A stretch of DNA of 64,000 bases, taken from NCBI GenBank assembly GCA_034670405.1, contig JAXDDX010000011.1, positions 4,575,501 to 4,639,500 of the forward strand, read 5' to 3'. The notes below the pieces were generated by a model. That model was not told the origin of the DNA. It was given only the letters and a program-made list of their open reading frames with translations, and searched no databases. Shown piece by piece: positions 13,023 through 24,533 of the stretch. Numbering within the stretch: position 1 is the stretch's first letter; every line of letters starts with the position of its first letter. The position numbers and the translations under genes are program-made. This DNA comes from Hoplostethus atlanticus (taxonomy: Eukaryota > Chordata > Actinopteri > Trachichthyiformes > Trachichthyidae).

Positions 13023-13110
13023 ATACCCCTGTCACACCAGGGCAATGACCTGGGTCAGGCGTTGGTGTGAATGGGTCCAAAGGGGTTATCAGACACGGGT
13101 TACAGCAAGG
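13023..13110 (+). repeat. MITE-like fragment (acccct...cacacc end)
   Basis: Reads acccctgtcacaccag, then a cctgggtcaggc block, and resembles the block at 58506-58640 (accccttt cacac... ccgggtc). This style of sequence is typical of short teleost DNA-transposon derivatives. Limits are approximate. Confidence 0.4.
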
Positions 13111-15960
13111 ACCATTTCAATGAACGAACAGAACAAATAACAACGGAGAATTGGAAAGACCCTGCTGTCCCTTCGTGGGGAAGAAGAAATAAAGCGACAA
13201 TTTACCAGGAAAAAGATTACTAGACTACTGGGTAAAAGATTCAATTATCTACAGCGATATCACACAGTCACTTGTTCGGTGATGTATTGATATTCTGTGG
13301 TTGCTAGGTGTTGTTGTTGTAGTAGTATTACTGGTAGCAGTAGTAGTACTAGGTGCCAGTTACTATTATGGCGATCAAAACATCTCAGAGCAGTAGGCGT
13401 GGTTTTGATGTTGGTGATGTAAAGCTCGACATGGTTGTTATGTTCTTAATGGGCGTGTTACCAAATTGACTTCTTATAAGATAACCAACTTGGCTGACTG
13501 AAATTTGAAGGCGTGACCTCTAGTGTTTCTAGTGTTACCCACAATGGAAATCCTTCAGCAGGAATAGGATCGAAATGGGTTATGGGTGAAACGCCTTTTT
13601 CACCACAATGTATCTCGTCTTTAAATCCTGCTACAATCCTACGGTAGCAACTTTATCAAACTTAACAAATTTACAACAATCCAGTCAATATTTATCGGCC
13701 ATCTATCTTCAGATCAAACCATTTGCGTCGTGATCGGCTGCTGGAGTTTGCAAGATCGCAATCCTCGCACTACGATTGGCCAAGTAGGTGATAATGGCTG
13801 TTAAAAGTATGCTTCCAAGTGTTAAGTGCGTTGAGTAAGTGCGCTCCCAAGGTGCTTTTTATCTGTACTGTATGCAGATTGCGTAATAGAGGAAAGGAGC
13901 GAGCTTGTTTTGTGTTGATATCCTCTTTTCTCTTTCAGTGTTGTCGGCAGTTGGTTTATCGGTGAGGAATGAATTACTGCTGGTTGACCCCACTCAACTC
14001 TGTGATCAAAGTCTGCGAGATTGACGAGCGAGGCATGAGACATACAGTACAGGCAGTCAGTAAAACATTAACCCCTCGTCCCGTTCTTCCTCCCCCTTTC
14101 CCCCCCCCCAACACCTCCCTGCACAACCCTGAGAGAAGCCACTGTTTGATTTGTAATCAAGTAAAACTTTTTCTTTTTCAATCAATCATACCTTATTCTG
14201 AGTGTGCAAAAACTGGGACTACACTCCCCCTTTTTGATTTAATACCTGAAGGAATCGTGGGATTGACCCGGTCAGCAGGAGGTCCTAATAGTTTGTACGT
14301 GGAAAAAGCCTTTTTTCCTATCTGGGTCGCCACTGGAGTATCACTCTAGCGTGGTGGTGGGTCTCAGCCTGGACCATCACCATCATCAGAGAGCTTGTTC
14401 ACATTCCAACCCCCCCCCCCTAATCTCTCACTAAAAATGGACGGGTCTTTTCTGGGTACAACCTTGTCATGTGGTCCGATTAAAGGTTTCTGAGTGGTGT
14501 GGGAGAGGATAGTAATATGGTATAATCCAGTCTAATGGGGCGATTCTGTTTTTTCACTCCCTAATCCAGCAGTCTGGGTCTCCTTTTTTTTAAAGAAATG
14601 ACATGGTATCTACTGCTGCCTCTGATTTCCCTTGCCTCGCTGATGCTTGCCATTATTTATAGATTTGAAATATCATCAGGGGTGGAGAGAGTGCTGAACC
14701 AAGTGGCAGTGTTGCTACTTCAGTTTTTTTTTTACTCAAGTCAAAGACAGATTTTGCCCAAGGCGGTTGCTTAAGTAAGAGTGTCTCATTAGAAATGGTG
14801 AAGCGCTAAACTCCTTTCAAGCAGAAATCATGTTCACCCCAAACAATATCAGATTACCCATTTTGGTGTGGTTGCAAATAAAGTAAAACTTACTGACGTA
14901 ATAAGTCATTTTTTAAAGAATAAGCCAAGTATAAGGAAAAAGACATAATTAAAGTGGTAATCTGCTCTTTGATGCTCAGCGCTGATCGCTGTGGTGTTTC
15001 TACTTCCCAGAGATCACCTGTCAATTGAGTTTGAGTTTCTGTAGGTGTTGCTCTTTTCTTTGTCTGTTCAGCTATCACTTTATATTAAAAAGGGTGAGGA
15101 TTATTACTTCATATGTACTCAAAAGTAGCACTCTAAAAAAGTATTCAGTAACTAGAGTAGTTGTAGTTAGTTACAAGCCACGCTTCATCCTCGTTTCTAG
15201 CAACTGCACTGGCTCAGTCATCACTCCGTGTACCAACTGGAAAACACTTTATTTGGTAGCATTTATTAATAGAGACTAAATGAATCGGTTAATTTCTGCT
15301 TTCTTGCTTTCATGGCCCACGCCTCAGTGTTTCAGTTCACTTTCTCAGTGGCTGTTCCGCTGAAAGCAAACCAGTCAGCAGTTGACCGATCAGAGGGGAC
15401 TGTTTAGTAAGTCACACATGATTTCCTGCGGCCTAGCACAATACAATCAATGTGAAGATGAACAACTTCTTTGCCACCACAAATAAAACGGTCAACTATC
15501 AGTGTAACAGATCAAGGGAAGGAGCAAATGTATCTTTTTGTTGGCCTACGGGAGATAGTACCGAATGTTCAATAATAGGGCCCCAATGAACTTGCATTTG
15601 GTAGTATTTGAGACACTATATAAATAAATCGAAGGCCAGTACAAATCCTGATATTTTTCAGCTGATGTTGCCAACAACTGGTATTTTCTGCCGATATGCA
15701 GTGTCTTTAAATTTGACCATTTCCATTAACTTTCAGACCACCACGGGACACTAAAACTCTCCACTGAAATCCAGATTAATGAATTTCTAGCAGCTCTTTA
15801 AGGCCCAGTCTACCTATTCAATAAAATTGCATTGCAGGTTTTACAGTTTAAACCTAGTTTTGGTCAAGCAGGAACCGCCCTCAGAGGTGGACGAGGCCAA
15901 TATCCGCCCAATATATCGGTATAACCCTGGTGTGTGTGTGGCCATCTGTCTCACTCACTT
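13111..15960. other. Intergenic stretch, no gene seen
   Basis: No recognisable coding sequence. Around 15655-15935 there are gccgatat/atatcggt words of a kind common in fish interspersed repeats. A possible CCAAT (attgg) occurs near 13775. Confidence 0.45.
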
Positions 15961-16545
15961 TGTCCGTGTGATTTTCCAGGGTGAGTCGGGCAGGAGGCAT
16001 GGAGGCGGGGGGGGCATCGGAGGGTGAAAGGTCACTCCAGTGCTAAATGGTTTCACCCTCGCCAGCACAGCGTTTGTGCGTGTAGCGACGTGTGTAAGCT
16101 AAAACTCTCAAGAGGAAACAATACTCAAAGAGGTGTCCTGATAATACGGGAAACGAACATGTCAGCACTCGGTGTGTGCGCGAGCCCACTTCAGCGTGAG
16201 CGCGGCGCGTACAATACCCCGTTGGAAAGGTGCAAAGAAAGCCTGACACATAAAAAAACAAAAAGTTAAACGGCACAAAAGAGAGAGCTGCTCTGTTCAT
16301 CCACCCGTCCCCGTCCGCATTTTCCGTCTCTGTGGGTAACGAGGGCAGACAGCTGAGGAGAGAGCCGGCCGGCAGGGCTGAGGAATGCCCGGTAGAGCCC
16401 CGTGCTGGTTGCCTGTGGAATGCCCCCCGGGCCCCTTACATAAGGCCCCCAGGCTGCGGGCCGCTCCGCCGGTGTCACAGTCAGCAACCAGCCCGGACTC
16501 AAAAGTTCGCTTTCACGCTGAACCCCAGGGGGTAAAGGCAACAGA
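15961..16545. other. GC/CpG-rich block, possible regulatory island
   Basis: Noticeably richer in G+C and CpG than its surroundings (for example gcgcgagcc, gagcgcggcgcg, and the GC-rich stretch 16370-16480). Open frames here on both strands are most simply explained by base composition. It could be a promoter or enhancer, for example of an RD3 5' exon. This is inference only. Confidence 0.3.
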
Positions 16546-16560
16546 ATCGGTTTTTTTTGG

Positions 16561-16760
16561 GGACAATGGATAAGGGTTGTGAAATACTGTAGTTTTTATA
16601 CCTATTTAGCTCTAAACATTATTACTAAGTTTTATATCTGGTGGATAAGTAGCCTTTTAGGTCCTGTATTACCAGTATGCTTGTTAATATGGCTTGTGAT
16701 AAAAATTCAACACAAAATCCTCATCCCAGATGTAATCAAATTGTGTAAAAGTGGAGCAGA

Positions 16761-16799
<39 letters not shown>

Positions 16800-18983
16800 T
16801 AAACCTTAGATTATCATTTGCAAAGGTCCTCATCTAAGCTTGATGTCAGTCTGTTGTCTGCATGTTGCATAGATCTTTAGTGAGTCAGTCCACTAAAGGC
16901 AGTTAAGGCTCAAGGCATGAAAAAAAAGCCTCTTTAGCCGGCCCTATGTCCTTAATCTTCATCTCCCCTCCATGACTGAAGTGGATTTAAAAAGGCAAAA
17001 ATCAATAAAGGGACCAAAGCTTTGGTCAAAGCAGCTGGTCCTAATATTTTCTTCAAGCTAACCCTAATGTCTCATCACTGAGCAGGACAAGAAACTAACT
17101 TTTTTTTTGGTCCACCATCCATGATGGGTGGTACAGCCCAAAATTCAGCAGCCACTTGGACTAAAAAATTCATAAATTATAAGGCAAACAGGTCAACATT
17201 TCAGGTCATCAACTGTACCAAACAGCCATATTTTTTATTTCACAATGACACATTGGACAGGTACTGTAGGCTATACATATCAAAAACACATCAGCTGACA
17301 TGTCATCTAAAATTCCAAAAAACAACACTTTTTTTTTCCAATTTGCACATAGAGAGCTCAAGTCTCAAAAGACACAGAATAAAAGAAACTAAACATTACA
17401 AATGAAGGAACGCGTCAAAATACATTTCCCAGTACATGTCTCTATATTGCATACACGTTTACTTGGAGTGGAAATCTAAAATGCATCTATGAATCACCAA
17501 ATGATTGATATCCGTGGTGATCATAAAGGGAATTGCCAATTTTCCTACAATTTCAAAGGCCACCATATACTCAGCAAACGGCCTAAACTAGCTGTCCAAA
17601 ACAAAAGGACAGAAAAGCTATGTGACGTGTCATTCCCCAAATATTTATTTTCATTGTTGTAATATACCAGCGAGTACTGGTAAGCAGCACCTAGAGCTCT
17701 TTGTGGAGCTCATAGAATCAAACACCAGACTTCAGAGTTTGGTCATGCAAAACATTGCAGTAGAAAGTCTCTGGAAATGTAAAAATCCTTCAGCGTGGAT
17801 TGTGACATGGTCCCTTCCCCCAAAACATTCACAAGGACATGAAAGTGAAAATCAATAACCACCAGAATGCTCTCCAGCATAGATTGATACAGAGAATAGT
17901 GTTTCACCAACAGCATATAGTGCTCATCTCGTAGCAACAGACCTGACCCTCTGGCTTGCAAGGCATCAAATCTGGAATGAGCATTTAGTTAATTGACTTT
18001 ACATTGTGTCTACTATACTCAGTGCTATGTCAAAGCAGTTGTTTTTTTTGTTTTAAAAAAAAAAAAAAAGGCAAGGTGAGAGAGGTGTTGATACGGCGTC
18101 TGTATTCAACTAACGACTGCAATTAAAACTGAGTCAAGGCCAGAGAAGTCTGAGAAACATAACCATTATAAAACATCACGTTTGAAAAACTTTTGACTAC
18201 AGCATAGATGGTCTGTCGAAAAAATCCAACAGACAGAAGTTTGCTAATTCTATCACCCAAACTAAATATTACAAATAGCATCTACAGAAAGAAATAGATC
18301 ATTTCTAATAACTTAAATACATAAATTATTATGCAATACAATACTCTTCCATTTGGGGCCGGAGGCTAAGAAAATAGACATCGTTCAAAGCCTATGGGAA
18401 AACAAAATGTAAATGTAGACTACAGGAAAAAAATACCTAGTGATGTGTGCTCTAGCTTGCATGTGTTGTGTCCTTGTGGAGGGGAGGGCGTCTCTTCCCA
18501 TCCCTTCAGTCCTGCAATGAGAAGCTTTGGCACAGAAACACCATGGGACGAGGTGACGCATCACAACACGGTGCTAATGGGGGACACTCATGCAGGCCTC
18601 GCTCCAGTCCTGGAGGAGATAGGTCAGTGAACCCCAACATGCATCGCCCCCCATACTGCCAGGGCAACAGACAACGAGAGAGGGGGCCAGGCTGGAGAGG
18701 AGAGGCTGGGAGGGGGGGGCAAGAGGTGGAAGTGTATAGAAATAGAGAGAGATGGCGAGGCCGAGAGAGTAAGACAGAGGGTTTGGGAGGACTTAAGCCA
18801 TAATGGGGGTAATGAAAGTGGATAAAAGGCTAAGAAAGATGATTTCCTTGTCCGGGCCATGACAGAGCCATTCCCCCCCCCCCCCCCCCCAAAAAAAAAC
18901 AAAAACAAAGAGCGTCCTGCAACTGATAGTCTGCCGATTTTGGCCCAACACTTTTCTACCCCTACTCTGTCTCTACCTCCATC
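16561..18983 (-). other. slc30a1: Probable SLC30A1 3' UTR and downstream flank
   Basis: On the minus strand this follows the SLC30A1 stop. AATAAA signals (tttatt on the plus strand) lie at 17644-17649 and 17234-17239, about 1.3 and 1.75 kb past the stop; long 3' UTRs are usual for ZnT1. It contains a C-run (about 18873-18890), an A-run near 18055-18069 and a TA/T run (16764-16800). No coding sequence. Confidence 0.45.
16764..16800 (+). repeat. (TA)n followed by T-run
   Basis: About 14 TA units, then 10 or so T. Confidence 0.9.
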
Positions 18984-19876
18984 TCACAGAGATGACTCCA
19001 CCTCTCTGGTGATGATAACCTCAGGCCCGGGGAGCAGCTGGAGGGCGGCCTCCTCTGGGGCTTCGCTGATCGCGTCCAGGACTGAAGTGGCCGACGTCTT
19101 GCAGTCAGTGCCGCTCTTGGTGTCGGAGCCGACGCTCTGCTTGTCCCCGGAGCCGCAGCACAGTTTGGGGGCACACTGAGTCCGACAGGAGAGCTCACAG
19201 AGGGAGTCTCGTGACTCGGAGTTGAAGGTGACAAACTCGGGCTGGACGGTGGTGGCGTGGATGCCCTCGTCGTGGAAGAAGTCCTTGATGCGCTTGGCCA
19301 CCTCCATGTACGACGTGGGGTCGTGGCACTTGATGTGCGCTGTGGCGATGATGCGGCTGCCCGCCAGCTGCCAGATGTGCAGCTCGTGGATGGCCAGGAC
19401 GCCGTCCAGGTTCAGCAGCCGCTCGTTGAGCCGATGCATGTTGATCTGCTTGGGCACCGTCTGCAGCAGGATGAGGGCGGACTCCTTGAGTAGCGGGTAG
19501 GTAGTGTACAGCAGGATGAACACCATGATGATGCAGAGCGTGGGATCCAGGTAGAGCACCCAGCAGCGGCTGGCATTTCTCTGGGTCACGCTGCCGGTAA
19601 CATTGGAACCCTCCTGCAGGTCCAGAGTATGGTTGGTGTACTGGTGGTCTGCACTGTTGATGCACGGGTTGGTGCACGACTCGCCTGACTTGCAGGGCTG
19701 CCACACGAAGGTGAAGATCAGGGCGTTGACCACCACAATGACGGAGCCCAAGGCATCGCCCAACACGTGCAGGAAGACCCCGCGCATGTTGAGCTGCGAG
19801 GCGTTGTCGTGGTCCATCTCCTCATATTGGGTGCTGCCGTTCATCTGCAGCTCTGTGCTGTCCTTATGGCAGATTT
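18984..19876 (-). CDS. slc30a1: SLC30A1 exon 2 (TM5, TM6 and C-terminal domain)
   Basis: It opens EICHKDSTELQ, then LNMRGVFLHVLGD of TM5. The outer loop is cysteine- and sequon-rich. It ends TREVESSL and TGA. The tail carries several cysteines (CELSCRTQCAPKLCC), as in the human protein. Confidence 0.97.
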
Positions 19877-22398
19877 CTGAAGACACAAGGGGAAAGAGGT
19901 TAGTTCAGTTTAATGGTACATGAAGTAAAACACCAAATAAATGAGACATGAGAAAATAATAATTCAAAAGCTAATGGACTTTAAAACAGAGATGCCAATA
20001 CAACATCCAGTGAGACTGAGATGCACATGCAATACTAAGAGACGGTAAACAAACAAGTGTTTGGAAAACTGAGTTAATAAACATTCACCAGTCAATAGCA
20101 CATTGAAAACATGGACCAAACAGTCATACGTACAATACAACTCTGGTAACACAATGCAAAGAAAATTGTGTTTTGCATCATAAAAAAGTAACTCAATTAG
20201 TGATTCAGCCTTTTTGCAATAATCAACACACAAAATAGAGCCTGAATGCCAGTGGTGGCTATGGATTCTTGGGGCAGCTAATGTGGCTGGTTTTCAGTTC
20301 AGGGATCATATAAGGCATGTACGTAAGCAGGGAGGGGGGGAAAAAATCACTATGTATTCTAGACTCTCACAAAACGTGTAACCAGAGTACCGGGACTTGT
20401 CAGGTGACACTTCTTGGAGCTGCTCCATTCACCATCGAGAGGAGGGCAACTAAGGTGAATCTACTAGGACACAAATCTGGATAGAGATGTGAAGTGCTAC
20501 AATAAAATAAAGCTCATTTAGGTGTAAACACTACGTCTATAAAGTCAATATCTCGTTCACTTTCCATGGAGGGTGGAGGGTGCTTGCTGATAGTAGTGTT
20601 GTAGTGATGATTTAGCCTTGTGACTAAGGCCCCATCTGTAGGGGGGCGGAGAGCCACACACAAGTCCTGTTCTACATAAATCATAACTAAAATGTGGGTC
20701 ATAGTGCATTGCATGAAGGAGAGCTCCCGGGCACGACAACAACCGGCATGTGAGTGCTTATGTATTAAGCCATCACAACAGAACACTCTCCATAGCAACG
20801 CATGAAAGCATATTCAGTTGGTGTTTGCAGGCAGTGTGGCAGCATACGCGGCGCTGAGGCAATGACACCCGAGCGGCTGCTGATCACCTCCATCCCCGGG
20901 GCACCGCGACGCCGGGCCATTCATCAAAGGCTAATGGTGTGGCTGGAGCTGTCGACTTCCCGGCCGCTCTGATGTATGGCCCCCTGGCAGCGATCAGTGC
21001 ATGTAGGAGGGGAAATAGCCTCCATTTATTGAAACTGGCAGGGCCTAACATCGTCAGAGAAATGGTCTCCTCTCTGGGTTTAACCCCTCCTGTGCTTGGG
21101 GAGGACCGGCTCTCAGACAGAATGACCAGTGACACACCCGAGGAAGCTTCATTGCTGGTGTGATCTCTTCGGTTGCCTGTTTTACCCTAAACCAGCAAAA
21201 CCAAGGACTAGCAGACAAAAAGGGCATAACTATTACTAAGCTAAATTCTATGTGTTTAATATGGCAATATTAAAATCTGACTTGTAAGATTAGTGTAACA
21301 AACAGGTTATGTCATGTACCCACAGTGAATTATACTTGTCAACTTGTCAAAAGCAACATGTTTGACAACTGTATCATCCAGCTTCACATAAACCAGCTGA
21401 TATTTAAAACCAGAGGCTTCACCTATGAATGTCACCACGCAGCACCCAAGGATTGAATAACCCACAAACAAAAAGCTATCTGATAACAAGACACGTTCAA
21501 ATACAACTTTCCCGGAAAGAACAAAAAGAGACAACAGGGTCCTTGCTGTAATACACTGAAGACACATGCACCGTTACGCAATCTCGGCTGCTAACCATGA
21601 CTGATAAAGGTTACGGGATATGAGTCATAAAGAGGCTGGCATTATGAACGGATGCTGAATGCCACAATACTCTACACACTACTATGGGGTTACAAAGCTT
21701 AAAGCATGGCGAGGAGGACACACGCAAACTCTCCTCAACACAACATAATGAGGGCAGCACAACAGACATGTTATAAAACACCGGCTTGCGATTATGACAT
21801 TCAAGTTGCCGTAGCCCCCACGATGCTTACCGTGACCACGTCTCTCGCTGTTCACACCATTCGGGCTGTTGTGATTCCCCACGGAGTTGTTGGTCTCCTC
21901 TCCCGGTGGCCTCTCCGAGAAGAGGGATCTCCTCTTGTTCTTATTTCCGTGGGAGTGACCGCCGTGGGAGTGACCGTGTCCACCGCCCGCGTGTCCGCGG
22001 AACAAGCACAGGCCGAGCAGGTTGATTAGGAGCCCGGCGGCTCCCACCCCGATGACAACATGGGGGCTCTCGATCTCTTGCGGCTCAGTGAAGCGCTCGA
22101 TAGCCTCTAGGATTATAGTGAAACACAGAGCCGTGAGGAAGACGGCGTTGACCAGGGCTCCCATCACCTCCGCCCGGATCCACCCAAAGGTATTCTTGTT
22201 CGTCGCCTGAGTTTTCTCAGCAAATCGCACAGCGATCAAAGCCACTAGAAGCGCAATGACATCCGACAGCATATGGAAAGAGTCCGACAGCATTGCTAGA
22301 GATGAAGTGAAGCGACTGACCACGACTTCCACAATGAAAAATCCAAAAGTCAATGAAAGCATGCATAGCAGCCGGGCACGGTTAGGCTCACAAGCCAT
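18984..22398 (-). CDS. slc30a1: SLC30A1 / ZnT1, plasma-membrane zinc exporter (two exons)
   Basis: ZnT1 is a cation-diffusion-facilitator protein that exports cytosolic Zn2+ across the plasma membrane in exchange for protons. Exons 22398-21831 and 19876-18984 (568 + 893 nt) join in frame through a GTAAGC donor and CAG acceptor, giving 486 aa (human 507). TM2 holds the zinc site H42xxxD46 in SDSFHMLSD; TM5 holds H226xxxD230 in HVLGDALGS. Between TM4 and TM5 is a histidine-rich cytosolic loop (HGHSHGGHSHG, residues about 141-151). The TM5-TM6 outer loop has paired cysteines and sequons NHT, NVT and NAS. The cytosolic C-terminal domain (LLQTVPKQI, HELHIWQLAGSRIIATAHIKC) is highly conserved, and the protein ends ESSL like human. 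The two-exon structure also matches human. Neighbours RD3 and NEK2 agree with human synteny. Confidence 0.97.
19877..21830 (-). other. SLC30A1 intron
   Basis: A 1.95-kb intron. Most is AT-rich without features, but 20820-21150 is a GC-richer block that stands out (listed separately). Confidence 0.85.
20820..21150. promoter_or_regulatory. Candidate intronic enhancer / conserved non-coding block
   Basis: A sharply bounded GC-richer block inside an AT-rich intron, containing motif-like words such as atcaaagg (TCF/LEF-like) and ctaatggtg (homeodomain-like), with open frames that do not resemble proteins. It is called regulatory only by composition and position. Confidence 0.25.
21831..22398 (-). 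CDS. slc30a1: SLC30A1 exon 1 (TM1-TM4 and histidine-rich loop)
   Basis: The ATG at 22398 starts MACEPNRARLLCML, equivalent to human MGCWGRNRGRLLCML. It ends after one base of codon 190 at a GTAAGC donor, within the variable loop after the histidine cluster. Confidence 0.96.
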
Positions 22399-22930
22399 TT
22401 TCCCCTAATAATCACTTGTCGACTCAAGATTCGGTCTAGCCTAGCTCGCTATCAAGCTAGATAACGTTTTACTCTTTCTGGCTATTTCTAAGCTTTCCAG
22501 GACATCAGCTAGCTAACGAGCTGAGCTAACTGGCTACCTGAGACAATACGAGGCAATGCTTAACAGCGTCTATCTAAACTAACGTCACTGTTCACTAGCG
22601 GGAGCAGCATCACTAGTTTATAGGTTAACCGTAAGCAAAATTAATCCGAGATACGAAATAGACCGACAGAGATTCCCCTAAAAACAGACCATGGTAGGCA
22701 CCAGCATATTCCAAACGTTGACTACCGAGCTCAGTTTGCAGACGGCTGAAACTTTGCACCCGAGCCGGTAAACTTTCCACACGGAACAGAGTAATGTAAC
22801 GGGCACGCCCCGGTCGCTTACTATTGGCGGAGAGGGTCCAAGGTCGAAATTGATTGGTCAGTGTTTGCAACCCTCGCTAGTAGGCGGAGCCAACAAACCA
22901 GACAACGGCGTTGCTACGCACGCTAGAGGA
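22399..22930 (-). promoter_or_regulatory. slc30a1: SLC30A1 5' UTR and promoter with metal-response element
   Basis: Upstream of the ATG lies a gctagc-rich stretch. A TGCACCC core (22755-22761, continuing gagcc) fits the metal-response element TGCRCNC bound by MTF-1. Two inverted CCAAT boxes (attgg near 22824 and 22854, CCAAT on the gene strand) lie further upstream next to CpG-rich sequence. MTF-1 control of ZnT1 by zinc is established in mammals and fish. The transcription start is not determinable here. Confidence 0.55.
22755..22761 (+). promoter_or_regulatory. Metal-response element core (MTF-1 site)
   Basis: TGCACCC matches TGCRCNC exactly and is followed by GAGCC, giving partial fit to the GC-rich flank. 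It is about 357 bp before the SLC30A1 ATG. I found only this one clear core in the proximal region; mouse ZnT1 has two. Confidence 0.5.
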
Positions 22931-24357
22931 AATTGTAATATCGCGGTACAATCCTTGTTCGTTTTAGAAACAGAAACTATTGCTTGCCAACACATGTTGC
23001 GAATATTTCTATTAAAAACGAATTACTAAATCTAAGGTTGTACGAGTGTTGTAATGTATTGAACTTGAAATGTGTCTTTACTCCACCATCTATTTCATAC
23101 AATACCTTTTTTAAAATCTATACAACACTAATTCAATAAAAAATATAGTTGTAATTTTCAGAACCTATGATATTTTCAAAATAATGAAGTCGAAGTAGTA
23201 GTAGTTGTTGTAAGTCGGTTATTCCAAGTAATTGCTCAGGGTGTTTCTTGAGGCATTTAATCTATATACATAACCAGAGTAATTCTTTCATTGTTGGGAA
23301 AAACTATCAAAACCAGTAACACATCTTTCCCTTTTAACTTGATCACTTAATCGAAATTTAAATTGGAGAGCCAAATTTTTAATAATAATACGCCAAACAA
23401 TGTCACTACCCCTTTTAATTATGAGTACTCGACTATCTGGGGTGGAGGCTTATCGCCGTTTTTACTTTCTATTTAGGCCTTAAATCAATAATATGGGGAG
23501 GAAGGGGTTTCTGCCATTCACATCACAGTGTGACTCTTCATGGGGACATTGATGACCCCTTGTGGGAGATAACGGCCTAGATGAAACGTTGGTTTACCTA
23601 ACAGCCCTTTAGTTCAAGTTAAAGACCCATTGATTAAAGACCTCATTTTCATTCATATGCTTTAGGTCAGCCACTAGACCTTTGTTTTTAGCACTGGTAC
23701 AAGAGGACAGTGAAACAAATAAGAGACTTACATAGCTTCACTTCTATGTATCCCCCACTTTTTATGCACTTATATTTGTGGTATTTGAAATTAGCTCCAT
23801 TCTATGGTGGTATTAGCAGTTTTGAATCAGGAATTGCACCCTAACCTTAATATATTTTCCCCAATTCATTCTCTAAGTATCAGACTCCATATTTCACATA
23901 TTTATAACAGGCAGGTTCAGGCCTTAGGAATAATTTGTTCTTGTTTGTGAATGTTGGACTATCCCGGATCACAGGGATAATATGGATTCTTCAGTTTTGA
24001 AGACATATGGTAAAAACATACACTAAATAAACAGCATTAAAAAAATCAGATAGCTGCCTTTAATGTGAACACAACAGCATTAAATACACTGATAATTCTT
24101 ACACCACCCACAACAGAATACTACCAAGCTTTCTTTACTTCAGCAGATCTACGCTCGTCATCAACTCATGGACACTAAAGAACGAATAGCAGAAACGGCA
24201 AATACACAAGGACATTGAATCATTTGGCCTCCAGCATGCAGTGTCATCACCAGCCACAAAGCTACAAAATCCTATCATACAAATAAATAAATAAAACATT
24301 TCCATCCAGTTATTCTGACTACTAGCTTTCACATTCCGGTGAGACTTAGACGTATCT
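22931..24357. other. Gap between SLC30A1 promoter and NEK2 stop, with NEK2 3' UTR
   Basis: Compact AT-rich gap. NEK2 3' UTR occupies the right end; an ATTAAA on the minus strand (tttaat at about 24058-24063) lies some 300 bp past the NEK2 stop. A dispersed repeat piece is at about 23691-23760. No gene. Confidence 0.5.
23691..23760. repeat. Dispersed repeat piece (copy 1)
   Basis: Reads agcactggtac..agagga.agtgaaacaaat, then ..cttcactt.tat.tacccc, and aligns by eye with 25421-25490 in NEK2 intron sequence. Family unknown. Confidence 0.35.
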
Positions 24358-24533
24358 TCAGCGGATGCCCAGGATCTGCCTACGCTTGAGCTGGTAGGTC
24401 TTCTCCACTTCGTTCCTCTTCTTCAGAATCAGCTCCCGGGTGTTCACTGTCTGTTGGCGGTCAGGCCGGTGGTTCTCTTTGCTATCGCCAGCAAAGTGGA
24501 CCTTCTTCTTGCCAGGGGAGAGGTTCTCCACAT
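24358..24533 (-). CDS. nek2: NEK2 last exon (Nek2A-type C-terminus)
   Basis: The acceptor ends cctag. It reads [20 protein letters not shown] with the PP1-docking motif and KEN box, then [17 protein letters not shown] and TGA. It needs one base from the preceding exon to stay in frame. Confidence 0.88.

Noticed and set aside
19195-19704. Minus-strand frame of 169 codons rich in Ala, His, Pro
   Set aside because: An overlapping-frame shadow of SLC30A1 exon 2 caused by GC-rich third positions.
19222-19923. Plus-strand frames over SLC30A1 exon 2
   Set aside because: Antisense shadows; no independent homology.
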